From Mucilaginibacter corticis (GTDB lineage Bacteria; Bacteroidota; Bacteroidia; Sphingobacteriales; Sphingobacteriaceae), in contig NZ_VLPK01000001.1 in NCBI RefSeq assembly GCF_007558865.1, positions 1,240,001 to 1,304,000 of the forward strand: 64,000 bases of DNA, given 5' to 3'. Under the pieces are notes generated by a model. It did not search any database. It saw nothing but the letters and a program-made list of their open reading frames with translations, and was not told the origin of the DNA. The first letter of the stretch is position 1; the number at the start of each line of letters is the position of its first letter. Both the position numbers and the translations under genes were made by a program. This document shows, in pieces, positions 7,578 to 15,323 of the stretch.

Positions 7578-7617
7578 GTGGGCAATTTTTAAATAAACTT
7601 GTTATTTCAATAGAGCC

Positions 7618-7755
7618 GAAAAAGCGTTGCGACTGGCGCGAAGGAGGGGTCTATACACACAAGTATAGCGCATTACCTGCGGTGTAGTGATTTCTCACTA
7701 ACGTTCAAATGAATATCGCTTTATCCATTTCTCCCCCTTTAAGGGGGCTGGGGGG
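7618..7755. repeat. Eroded dispersed repeats between rplS and psd
   Basis: The stretch holds GGTCTATACACACAAG, GATTTCTCACTAACGTTC and, at 7733-7755, CCCCCTTTAAGGGGGCTGGGGGG. The last abuts the psd stop codon and is a second copy of the element in the VOC gene. These resemble common Sphingobacteriaceae intergenic repeats from memory; copy number was not checked. Confidence 0.45.
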
Positions 7756-7756
7756 A

Positions 7757-8428
7757 TTACGCAGGTAATTCCGCTATTACAGTACGGCCACCCTTTACAA
7801 CCTCGCCGATCTCTACGTTTATCTTTGAACCCAATGGTAAAAACAGATCGACACGCGAGCCGAATTTAATAAAGCCGAACTGATCGCCCTGCTCAACCTT
7901 GTCGCCCTCTTTTACATACCACACAATACGACGTGCCAGCGCGCCGGCAATTTGCCTGAACAGTACAGGTGTACCCGTGCTATTTTCGGTAACAACAGTG
8001 GTGCGCTCATTTTCTGTTGATGACTTTGGATGCCAGGCTACCAGGTATTTACCCGGGTGATATTTAAAATATTTAACAACCCCGCTTATTGGGTTACGGT
8101 TAACGTGCACATTTACCGGCGACATAAATACCGAAACCTGGATGCGTTTATCTTTTAAAAACTCAGTTTCGGTAGCTTCTTCAATTACTACAACTTTACC
8201 GTCTGCAGGGCAAAGCACTACCTTTTCGTCTTGGGTAATATCGAAATGAGGGTTGCGGAAAAACTGCACTATAATGATAAACAGCACTGCTGAAAGGATA
8301 TAAAAGATCCATTTTAAAGCAGTTGCTTCCGGTTTGTAAAATTGTATACCGGCATTTAAAATAAAGATAAACAAGATACATAGCGCAAGGGATGTGTATC
8401 CTTCTTTGTGAAAAGTCATTTTCTTCAT
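7757..8428 (-). CDS. psd: Phosphatidylserine decarboxylase (short type)
   Basis: 223 residues. It converts phosphatidylserine to phosphatidylethanolamine at the inner membrane. Two N-terminal hydrophobic segments come first; the catalytic domain includes VVLCPADGKVVVIEEA, VFMSPVNVHVNRNP, and the self-cleavage motif FGSRVD, where the serine becomes the pyruvoyl group. ATG 8428 is used; ATG 8419 (MTFHKEG) is possible. A TAnnTTTG-like box on the minus strand overlaps the cdsA stop four bases upstream, so psd may have its own, leaderless promoter besides read-through from cdsA. Confidence 0.95.
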   Translation of the reverse strand: MKKMTFHKEGYTSLALCILFIFILNAGIQFYKPEATALKWIFYILSAVLFIIIVQFFRNPHFDITQDEKVVLCPADGKVVVIEEATETEFLKDKRIQVSVFMSPVNVHVNRNPISGVVKYFKYHPGKYLVAWHPKSSTENERTTVVTENSTGTPVLFRQIAGALARRIVWYVKEGDKVEQGDQFGFIKFGSRVDLFLPLGSKINVEIGEVVKGGRTVIAELPA

Positions 8429-8432
8429 GGGG

Positions 8433-8440
8433 CAAAATTA
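8433..8440 (-). promoter_or_regulatory. psd -7 promoter box inside the end of cdsA
   Basis: On the minus strand the bases read TAATTTTG, an exact TAnnTTTG match, overlapping the cdsA stop codon and ending four bases before the psd ATG. The predicted start falls on the initiation codon. A chance match cannot be excluded. Confidence 0.4.
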
Positions 8441-9247
8441 AGCATTTGTAATGAAGTACAGATAAGTATATACAATTGGCGCGGCAATCAGCAAACCGTC
8501 AAAGCGGTCGAGCAGGCCGCCATGGCCCGGCAATATGCCACCCGAGTCTTTTACATCAATACTGCGTTTAAACATAGATTCTATCAGGTCGCCGGTAGTG
8601 CCAAAGCAGCTGATGATTACCCCGCTGATGATCCATTGCTGCGCGGTTAACTCGGTATAATATATGCTGATAATATAAGCGGCTATCCCGGTGATAATAA
8701 TACCGCCGATAAGCCCCTCCCAGGTTTTTTTAGGCGAATGCCGCTCAAATAACTTATTGCGCCCCATTTGGCTGCCTACTAAATAGGCCCCGGTATCGTT
8801 AGCCCAAAGCATTAGCAAAAATCCCAGCGGGAAATGAAAATTAAATGAACCATTCACATAAGCCAATCCGTGGAAAAATGTAAAAGGCATAATGGTGAAT
8901 ATCAATCCTAAATAAGTATAGCCAATGTTGGTAAAGGGGGCTTTGTTCTTTTTAAAAAGCTCCTGGATAAATATGGCACTGACCGGTACCGGCAATAAAA
9001 ATAATAGCTTGTGCGCGCCTTCCGACTGGTAAGCTGCCAATGCGAACGCAGCGTAAATAAAAATACCATTCAATAACCCGGTAGTAACATCGGGTTTAAA
9101 GCCGGCTTTTTTAACCAGCCCGTAAAACTCCCAAAGGCAAAAACAGCTTAGTAATAAATAAAATGCACCGAATACATAATGCCCCAGTAAAACAGAGGCC
9201 ACCATCACAATAATAAAGAAGAAGCCTGTTATGGCACGAATTTTCAT
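8438..9247 (-). CDS. cdsA: Phosphatidate cytidylyltransferase
   Basis: 269 residues with about eight membrane segments. It makes CDP-diacylglycerol from CTP and phosphatidic acid, the branch point of phospholipid synthesis. The C-terminal signature is complete: SMFKRSIDVKDSGGILPGHG then GLLDRFDGLL. It lies between a DUF2007 gene (four-base ATGA overlap) and psd, ten bases further on, so two steps of the phosphatidylethanolamine route are encoded together. Confidence 0.96.
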   Translation of the reverse strand: MKIRAITGFFFIIVMVASVLLGHYVFGAFYLLLSCFCLWEFYGLVKKAGFKPDVTTGLLNGIFIYAAFALAAYQSEGAHKLLFLLPVPVSAIFIQELFKKNKAPFTNIGYTYLGLIFTIMPFTFFHGLAYVNGSFNFHFPLGFLLMLWANDTGAYLVGSQMGRNKLFERHSPKKTWEGLIGGIIITGIAAYIISIYYTELTAQQWIISGVIISCFGTTGDLIESMFKRSIDVKDSGGILPGHGGLLDRFDGLLIAAPIVYTYLYFITNA

Positions 9248-9456
9248 AGGTTAATTTGGTTCAGGATCATTACCTCAATAGCGTGGCTAAAATCCTGTTG
9301 GTGTATATAAACTTCAACATCACCAAAATCGCGGTGTGACGAAGCTTGTTTGTTTAGTAAAACTGCATCTATCTGGTGCTCGCAAAGCACCTGTTTAATA
9401 ATTTCCGACCGGTAAAAATCAGTCGACGTAAAAATTTTGATCCAGTTTTTTTCCAT
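9244..9456 (-). CDS. DUF2007 (putative signal-transducing protein)
   Basis: 70 residues: WIKIFTSTDFYRSEIIKQVL, then a segment with LLNKQASSH and VEVYIHQQDFSHAI. This matches the small DUF2007 fold, often described as a putative signal-transducing protein; no biochemical role is known. Its stop overlaps the cdsA start and its ATG directly follows the CPBP protease stop, so translation of all three is probably coupled. Confidence 0.85.
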   Translation of the reverse strand: MEKNWIKIFTSTDFYRSEIIKQVLCEHQIDAVLLNKQASSHRDFGDVEVYIHQQDFSHAIEVMILNQINL

Positions 9457-10383
9457 TTAAAGTACAGGCATTTTTACTTTGCCCATTGCGATTGTACGAT
9501 ATAGATATAGCAAAAATAAAACAATTATAAGGCTAAAAACATAGCTGCCATAATTAAATATATGCTGATCGTCCGGGTTAACTTTGATCCGTTGATTTTG
9601 ATATAAATAAGTAACGATTACTACAGTACCATTATTGATAAAATGTGCCCATACTGATGTCCAGATGCTGCCGCTCCAAACCACAAAATAGCCAAATAAT
9701 ACCCCAAGGAACATGCGCGGTAAAAAGCCAAAAAACTCCATGTGGAAGGCGCTGAATAACGCCGCCGTTATCCAGATGGCCGCGTGCGGGTTTTTAGTCC
9801 ATTTGGTAAAGATGGTTTGTATTACACCTCTGAACATAAATTCTTCAACTATGGCGGTGAGTAAGCCAACTACCAATAATTTAAGTAGCATACTGCTGAT
9901 GGTTTTCATTTGCAGCAATACGTCAGTCAGTTTTTTGGCCTGGTCTTCAGATTGGCGCATCCAGCGTTGCACGCCATCTAAAAAATGTGGCAGCACCATT
10001 TTTTGGTTAATGTTGCTCAATATTTCGATTAATGGCGATGATGTCAGCATCACAAAAAAAACAATAACGGGCAACAGTAGCGGAAATTTAAAAGCTTGCT
10101 TTAAATATTCTTGCGGGCTTTTAACTATCCAATAAGCAAATATCAGCGATGATACGATGATGGGGATAGTAGTACTTACTATCTGCAGGATCCACAAACC
10201 GGTAACAGCATTAGGGTTGGCCAGGTTAAGTTGCGCGAGGTCAACCACGGTGTTTACGCCATACAAAATCATAACTATTGCTGCACCAATAAGATACCCG
10301 GCAAAAATAATCCCGAAAGTTAGGGCAATAAAGACAAGAAATTGTAAAGAAGGATGCTGTTGTTTATCGGGGTTTGTGCTCAT
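9457..10383 (-). CDS. CPBP-family intramembrane metalloprotease (CAAX protease-like)
   Basis: Start chosen at ATG 10383 (MSTNPDKQQHPSLQFLVFIA), giving 308 residues; an ATG at 10437 would overlap dusB and adds a non-hydrophobic extension. There are about eight hydrophobic segments. The protease motif is complete: EEFMFRG (Glu-Glu-x3-Arg), then SAFHMEFFGFLPRM with the first His and AHFINN with the second. The family cleaves substrates within the membrane. The substrate is unknown. It heads the minus-strand operon CPBP - DUF2007 - cdsA - psd and is divergent from dusB. Confidence 0.92.
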   Translation of the reverse strand: MSTNPDKQQHPSLQFLVFIALTFGIIFAGYLIGAAIVMILYGVNTVVDLAQLNLANPNAVTGLWILQIVSTTIPIIVSSLIFAYWIVKSPQEYLKQAFKFPLLLPVIVFFVMLTSSPLIEILSNINQKMVLPHFLDGVQRWMRQSEDQAKKLTDVLLQMKTISSMLLKLLVVGLLTAIVEEFMFRGVIQTIFTKWTKNPHAAIWITAALFSAFHMEFFGFLPRMFLGVLFGYFVVWSGSIWTSVWAHFINNGTVVIVTYLYQNQRIKVNPDDQHIFNYGSYVFSLIIVLFLLYLYRTIAMGKVKMPVL

Positions 10384-10406
10384 TAATTTTAAAATGCGTA
10401 TTTTTG
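10373..10406 (+). promoter_or_regulatory. dusB promoter
   Basis: TTTG (10373-10376) and TATTTTTG (10399-10406) are separated by 22 bases, fitting the -33/-7 promoter. The start would be near 10413, 13 bases before the dusB ATG. The site overlaps the first codons of the divergent CPBP gene, so the two may interfere. Confidence 0.55.
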
Positions 10407-10425
10407 CAGCGCTTAAAGATAAGCC

Positions 10426-11436
10426 ATGTCTGTACAAATAGGAAATATTGATTTAGGAGAATTCCCGCTGCTGCTGGCACCGATGGAAGATGTGAGCGAT
10501 CCGCCTTTCCGTTACGTATGCAAACAACATGGCGCGGATATGATGTACACAGAGTTTATCTCGTCCGAAGGATTAATTCGTGATGCGGCCAAAAGCCTTA
10601 AAAAGCTGGACATTTTTGAATATGAAAGGCCCATCGGCATCCAGATCTTTGGCAGCGATATTGAGCATATGCGTGAAGCGTCGGCTATTTCATCGCAGGC
10701 AGGCCCTGATCTGATTGATATTAACTACGGCTGCCCTGTAAAAAACGTGGCTTGCCGTGGTGCGGGCGCAAGCCTGTTGCAGGATATTGATAAAATGGTA
10801 GCCATGACCAAAGCGGTTGTTGAGGCTACACACTTGCCGGTAACGGTGAAAACCCGCTTAGGCTGGGACGATAACACCAAGAACGTACAAGAAGTTGCCA
10901 TGCGCCTGCAAGACGTAGGAATAAAAGCTTTGACCATACATGGCCGTACCCGTGCGCAAATGTATAAGGGTTCTGCCGATTGGACATTGATCCGCGAGAT
11001 CAAGAAAAATCCGCTGATAAATATCCCCATTTTTGGGAATGGCGACATCGACTCGCCTGAAAAAGCGGCAGCCTGGCGTATGGAATATGGCGTAGATGGC
11101 ATGATGATTGGCAGGGCTGCCATTGGCTACCCATGGATTTTCCGCGAAATAAAACATTACTTTAAAACTGGGCAGCACCTGGATAAACCCACGTTTGCAG
11201 AACGTATTGATGCCTGCCGTACCCACCTGGTAAAATCAATTGAGTGGAAAGGCCCCAAAACAGGCGTTTTTGAGATGCGCAGGCACTATTCTAACTATTT
11301 TAAGGGGATAGACAATTTTAAAGAATACCGCATGAAACTGGTTACTGCCGGTACTTTTGAGGAGCTGGAAGAGATCTTACATGAAATTGAACACAACCCA
11401 AAGTTCGAAAATTACGTACATAGTGTAGAGATTTAA
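10426..11436 (+). CDS. dusB: tRNA-dihydrouridine synthase
   Basis: 336 residues, a flavin TIM barrel plus helical domain. It reduces uridine to dihydrouridine in tRNA. Motifs: LLAPMEDVSDPPFR (FMN loop), DINYGCPVKNVACRGAGASL with the catalytic Cys in VACRG, TVKTRLGWDD, and GRAAIGYPWIF. The subgroup is DusB-like. It has its own promoter and sits divergently to the phospholipid operon. Confidence 0.95.
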   Translation: MSVQIGNIDLGEFPLLLAPMEDVSDPPFRYVCKQHGADMMYTEFISSEGLIRDAAKSLKKLDIFEYERPIGIQIFGSDIEHMREASAISSQAGPDLIDINYGCPVKNVACRGAGASLLQDIDKMVAMTKAVVEATHLPVTVKTRLGWDDNTKNVQEVAMRLQDVGIKALTIHGRTRAQMYKGSADWTLIREIKKNPLINIPIFGNGDIDSPEKAAAWRMEYGVDGMMIGRAAIGYPWIFREIKHYFKTGQHLDKPTFAERIDACRTHLVKSIEWKGPKTGVFEMRRHYSNYFKGIDNFKEYRMKLVTAGTFEELEEILHEIEHNPKFENYVHSVEI

Positions 11437-11553
11437 CACTTTAGTTTTCTCTCTTTTTCATTAAAAAATATATATTGCTGAAAATTAGGCCATTGGTATG
11501 GCGTGGTTTTTGAACAACTGATCTTAATATTTGAATTAAACGTTACTATCAAC

Positions 11554-11940
11554 ATGGTTACATTCATAACTGACGGTGTTAAGGTTTCTGTAGAAACTAT
11601 ATATCAGCCCGAGTATTCAAACCCGGCAAACGACCATTTTATGTTTGCCTATAAAGTTTCTATTGAAAATATGGGCAGTTATGCGGTACGCCTGATGAGC
11701 CGTCACTGGTATATTTTTGATTCGAACGGTGCTAAGCGCGAGGTTGAGGGCGAAGGTGTTGTAGGACAACAACCTGTTATAGAGCCTGGTACTTCGCACG
11801 AATATGTGTCAGGCTGTAACCTTAAAACTGATATGGGCAGCATGAAAGGCGAATACCAAATGGTACGCCTGATGGATAACGCCGTGTTTGATGTACAGAT
11901 TCCTGAATTTTATCTGATAGCGCCTTACAGGATGAATTAA
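11554..11940 (+). CDS. apaG: ApaG domain protein
   Basis: Start chosen at ATG 11554 (MVTFITDGVKVSVETIYQPE), giving 128 residues as in E. coli ApaG (125). Family motifs are FAYKVSIENMGSYAVRLMSR, HWYIFDSNGAKREVEGEGVV and a GEYQM segment. ApaG is a small fibronectin III-like beta-sandwich; its biochemical role is unsettled. It is followed by a strong two-way terminator. Confidence 0.94.
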   Translation: MVTFITDGVKVSVETIYQPEYSNPANDHFMFAYKVSIENMGSYAVRLMSRHWYIFDSNGAKREVEGEGVVGQQPVIEPGTSHEYVSGCNLKTDMGSMKGEYQMVRLMDNAVFDVQIPEFYLIAPYRMN

Positions 11941-11960
11941 GTTTTTAAAAAATCATATAC

Positions 11961-11998
11961 AGAGAAACCCCGGTTGAAATTTCAGCCGGGGTTTCTCT
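11961..11998. terminator. Bidirectional terminator between apaG and Trp/Met-rich protein gene
   Basis: A nearly perfect 19-base-arm hairpin (AGAGAAACCCCGG with CCGGGGTTTCTCT; one G-T pair inside). T-rich flanks occur on the plus side. It lies between convergent genes and can serve both. Confidence 0.8.
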
Positions 11999-12014
11999 TT
12001 GGATTTTAATGCGA

Positions 12015-13109
12015 TCAATGATGGTGTCCGCCGCCGCCACCGCCGCCCATGTGGCCTCCGCCGCCGCCACCACCCATATGCGGTTGTCCGCCACCGCCAC
12101 CCATGTGTTGGGGTTGCATATGCGGTTGTTCCATATGTTGAGGCTGCATGCGTGGTTGTTCAACATGTTGCTGCTGCATACGTTGCGGTTGCATATGCTG
12201 GGCCTGCATGTGTTGTTGCTGCATGCGGGGCTCTTGCATATGTTGTGGTTGTGAAATATGGGCTTGCGGTGCACGTTGTTGCACATGCTGTTCCATATTT
12301 GACTGCCTGGCCCTGTTAATTTCAGGCGATGTACGTGTATGATTATTGATCGCCGCATGTGTAGCCGGCGATGGGTTATGCTGTACCCCGGCATGATTTG
12401 CCATATGCCCCGGCGAACTGATAGAATGCGTATTGATACGGTTCATAGCAGCTGTGCCGGGCCTGCCATGATTGGCTGACAACCTTTGTGCCGGATTTCT
12501 GCCTGCCATTTGCTGGTGCGATAGCTGGGTATGCGTAGGCTGGATGTGGTGTTCGTTCATGGCCCTGCGTTCTTCAGGGCGTGGTTGTGCCATTATACCG
12601 CCGCGGCCATTAAAGCTGGCCCGGCTGTTGGTTGTATGTATCACCGTACGGTTAACGTAAGTGTTATGTATCACCGTTCTGTTTACATGAAAAACGGCTG
12701 TGTTGTAACGGAATGATCGGCCACTCCATACGCCGCCGTAAAAACCTGAACCCGGGTAGCCATAACCATAATTTATACCGCCGTAAAAGCCAACGTGCGG
12801 ACCCCAGTATCCGGCGTGATATAAGTAAACGCCGTTGTCAAATCCCCAATAACATGGGGTCCATAATAATCCCGGAGTTGGCGGGGCAACCCATACGCCG
12901 GGTACCCAGTAATACCCGTCGGTATTATCATAAGCCCAGTAGCCGGGCTCCCAAAGGTAACCGTCAACAGGGCATGGAGGTTGTGTATAAACCGGTAGCG
13001 GTGGTGGCCCTATCCTTACGGATAAACCAACACTTACTTGTGCATCTGCCGCAGGCGAAACAATAACCATCGCCCCAAGCAGTATAAAAATTTTAGCTAT
13101 ATTTTTCAT
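12015..13109 (-). CDS. Secreted WxxGxW-repeat protein with Gln-His-Met-rich tail
   Basis: 364 residues. A signal peptide (MKNIAKIFILLGAMVIV..ADA) is followed by a Trp/Tyr/Gly-rich part with repeats such as LWEPGYWAY, YYWVPGVWV and LLWTPCYWG (residues about 45-105), matching the YXWGXW/WXXGXW repeat family. Then comes a His/Asn-rich middle and, from about residue 275, near-periodic QHMQ/PQHM units, ending in Gly blocks and HHH. The envelope role is unknown; the Met/His tail could bind copper or another metal, which is inference. Its build resembles that of the Gln-rich protein at 32730-34526. Confidence 0.8.
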   Translation of the reverse strand: MKNIAKIFILLGAMVIVSPAADAQVSVGLSVRIGPPPLPVYTQPPCPVDGYLWEPGYWAYDNTDGYYWVPGVWVAPPTPGLLWTPCYWGFDNGVYLYHAGYWGPHVGFYGGINYGYGYPGSGFYGGVWSGRSFRYNTAVFHVNRTVIHNTYVNRTVIHTTNSRASFNGRGGIMAQPRPEERRAMNEHHIQPTHTQLSHQQMAGRNPAQRLSANHGRPGTAAMNRINTHSISSPGHMANHAGVQHNPSPATHAAINNHTRTSPEINRARQSNMEQHVQQRAPQAHISQPQHMQEPRMQQQHMQAQHMQPQRMQQQHVEQPRMQPQHMEQPHMQPQHMGGGGGQPHMGGGGGGGHMGGGGGGGHHH

Positions 13110-13198
13110 AACAGAGGCATTTTGTACCCTAATAGACAGTTATGAACTTAAATTGTTTAGCACGCTAATTAAAAATTAGCCGGCAGGATAGCGATGTA

Positions 13199-13927
13199 TT
13201 AATTCCGACGGTTTAACAAAAACGAAGCATAATATAATAACGTGGCTAATGAGCCCAATGCAGCAACTACATAGGTCATAGCGGCCCACCATAAAGCATC
13301 TTTAGCTTGTTCATGCTCATCGTTGGTTTGCATTACGCTGTAATTATTGTTTAACCATGCTAAAGCACGGCTGCTGGCATCAAACTCTACCGGAAGCGTA
13401 ATAAAGCTAAAAAGCGTTACTACCGCCAAGGCTGCTACACCAATTGCCAACACCAAAGGGTTGTGCATAAAAAATAATAGCATTACACCTATAAACAGGG
13501 TGAATTGTACCAATGTTGATGCTGCATTGGTAACAGGCACCAGGGTGGTACGCAGGCTCAACCAGCTATATCCTACGGCATGCTGTACCGCGTGCCCGCA
13601 CTCGTGCGCAGCAACAGCTGCAGATGCTACACTGCGGCTATAAAATACGTCTGGGCTTAAATTAACAGTTTTTGTTTCGGGATTGTAATGATCGGTTAAC
13701 TGCCCTTCGACAGATATTACCTGCACATCATAAATGCCATTATCGCGCAGCATACGTTCTGCAACCTCCTGGCCTGACATGCCTGATAGTAGTGCAACCT
13801 CTGAATATTGCTTAAATTTACTTCTGAAACGCCATTGCACGATTGAGCTTATCAGCAAGATGACGATCATTAAAAACCAGGCCGAGCCTGTACCTATATA
13901 TCCTAAAATGAATGTTAAGTGATCCAT
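13199..13927 (-). CDS. Zinc metallopeptidase, YugP-like
   Basis: 242 residues with four or five hydrophobic segments. The zinc motif HECGH lies in AAHECGHAVQHAVGYSW, the hallmark of the neutral zinc metallopeptidase 2 family (YugP), with VEFDASSRAL downstream as in relatives. It is probably membrane-bound; the substrate is unknown. It stands alone, divergent from the FAD oxidoreductase gene. Confidence 0.92.
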   Translation of the reverse strand: MDHLTFILGYIGTGSAWFLMIVILLISSIVQWRFRSKFKQYSEVALLSGMSGQEVAERMLRDNGIYDVQVISVEGQLTDHYNPETKTVNLSPDVFYSRSVASAAVAAHECGHAVQHAVGYSWLSLRTTLVPVTNAASTLVQFTLFIGVMLLFFMHNPLVLAIGVAALAVVTLFSFITLPVEFDASSRALAWLNNNYSVMQTNDEHEQAKDALWWAAMTYVVAALGSLATLLYYASFLLNRRN

Positions 13928-14008
13928 ATTGTTTTTTCTTTATAGATTGGTGTATTCAAAAAGTATTCCATTAAGTTAAAAATCAGGATGATTTGGTTTT
14001 TGAATTTT

Positions 14009-14016
14009 TACTTTTG
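14009..14016 (+). promoter_or_regulatory. -7 promoter box of the FAD oxidoreductase gene
   Basis: TACTTTTG matches TAnnTTTG and ends eight bases before the ATG at 14025, implying a leader of only a few bases. Confidence 0.45.
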
Positions 14017-14024
14017 ACTTAACC

Positions 14025-15167
14025 ATGCTGCACAACTATTCATATTGGGAGCAAACCGAATTTGTTAATAATGCCGATGTAATCATTATCGGCAGTGGCA
14101 TTGTTGGCTTAAGCGCGGCGCTGTATTTAAAAAAACAGCAGCCTTCTTTGAAAGTACTGGTGCTTGAACGCGGCTTTTTGCCAAGCGGCGCAAGTACAAA
14201 AAACGCGGGATTTGCCTGTTTTGGCACTGTATCAGAACAAATTGCTTACCTGAAAAGATCGTCAGAACAGGAAGTACTGCGGATGGTTGATTATAAATGG
14301 CGCGGACTACAACGCATGCGCCAAAACCTGGGCGACGAAAATATCGACTTTCATCAATATGGCGGGTATGAACTGTTCGTGAATAATGAGCAGGCGCAGG
14401 CAGAAGAAAGCTTGGATAACTTAACATACTTTAACAATTTGTTAAAGCAAACCATTGGCTCGCCTGACATTTATGCAGTCGCCAATGATAAAATTGCAGA
14501 TTTTGGGTTTGAAGGTGTTGGCCAAATGATAGTTAACCAGTATGAAGGCCAGATAAATACCGGCAAAATGATGCGTGCATTGTTGCATAAAGTTTATGCG
14601 ATGGGCACACTAATTTTAAATGAGTGCGACGTAACCCAAATTGATAGGAGTGGTTCTCAAATTCATCTGCAGACATCGAAGGGAAATTTTAAAGCCGCCA
14701 AAGTGATCCTTGCTACCAATGCATTCGCGGCACAGCTCTATCCTGGACTTGAAGTAGTACCCGGGCGCGGGCAGGTATTAGTTACCAAACCTGTTGCGGG
14801 CTTAAAACTTAAAGGAACCTATCATTTTAACGAAGGCTATTATTATTTCAGAAACATTGACGGCCGCATACTATTTGGCGGCGGCCGCAACCTGGATTAT
14901 AAAGCCGAGCAAACCTTTGATTTTGGGCATACCGAAATGGTAAAACAGCAATTGACCTGCTATTTAAGTGAAATGATCTTGCCCGGCCAAACAGCCGAAA
15001 TTGATTACTGGTGGAGCGGCATCATGGGCTTTGGAGAGGATATAAACCCGATAGTGAAAGAAGTAAAGCCCGATATTTATTGCGCCGTAAGGTGTAACGG
15101 CATGGGGGTAGCAATGGGAAGCCTGGTTGGCGAAGAAGTTGCACAATTGTTATTGGATACTTTATAG
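14025..15167 (+). CDS. FAD-dependent oxidoreductase (DAO family)
   Basis: 380 residues. The N-terminal dinucleotide motif is VIIIGSGIVGLSAALYLKKQ, followed by a DAO-type middle domain and a C-terminal CNGMGVAMGSLVGEE that closes the FAD site. The family includes glycine and D-amino acid oxidases and gamma-glutamylputrescine oxidase; the substrate cannot be told from sequence. It is monocistronic. Confidence 0.88.
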   Translation: MLHNYSYWEQTEFVNNADVIIIGSGIVGLSAALYLKKQQPSLKVLVLERGFLPSGASTKNAGFACFGTVSEQIAYLKRSSEQEVLRMVDYKWRGLQRMRQNLGDENIDFHQYGGYELFVNNEQAQAEESLDNLTYFNNLLKQTIGSPDIYAVANDKIADFGFEGVGQMIVNQYEGQINTGKMMRALLHKVYAMGTLILNECDVTQIDRSGSQIHLQTSKGNFKAAKVILATNAFAAQLYPGLEVVPGRGQVLVTKPVAGLKLKGTYHFNEGYYYFRNIDGRILFGGGRNLDYKAEQTFDFGHTEMVKQQLTCYLSEMILPGQTAEIDYWWSGIMGFGEDINPIVKEVKPDIYCAVRCNGMGVAMGSLVGEEVAQLLLDTL

Positions 15168-15307
15168 TGCTATATACTATAGCCCATCTTATCTTATACT
15201 CCACAGTTTTGCCAGCCAGTTTCGCTCTTTATAAAACTGGCCCAAACCACTGTACATGCACAATATTTATCCTATTTATAAGCCATTAACATTCAGCTTA
15301 TTTTCGT

Positions 15308-15315
15308 TATTTTTG
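15308..15315 (+). promoter_or_regulatory. -7 promoter box of the NHL-repeat protein gene
   Basis: TATTTTTG (TAnnTTTG) ends eight bases before the ATG at 15324, so the transcript would start within a few bases of the start codon. It also supports the use of this ATG. Confidence 0.5.
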
Positions 15316-15323
15316 ATTAACCA

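Noticed and set aside
12148..12342. Cys-rich small frame (CCCC, CGC, CWAC motifs) resembling a metallothionein
   Set aside because: It is the complement of the QHM-repeat tail of the minus-strand gene; cysteines arise from GCA/ACA codons on the other strand, and no promoter or start context supports it.
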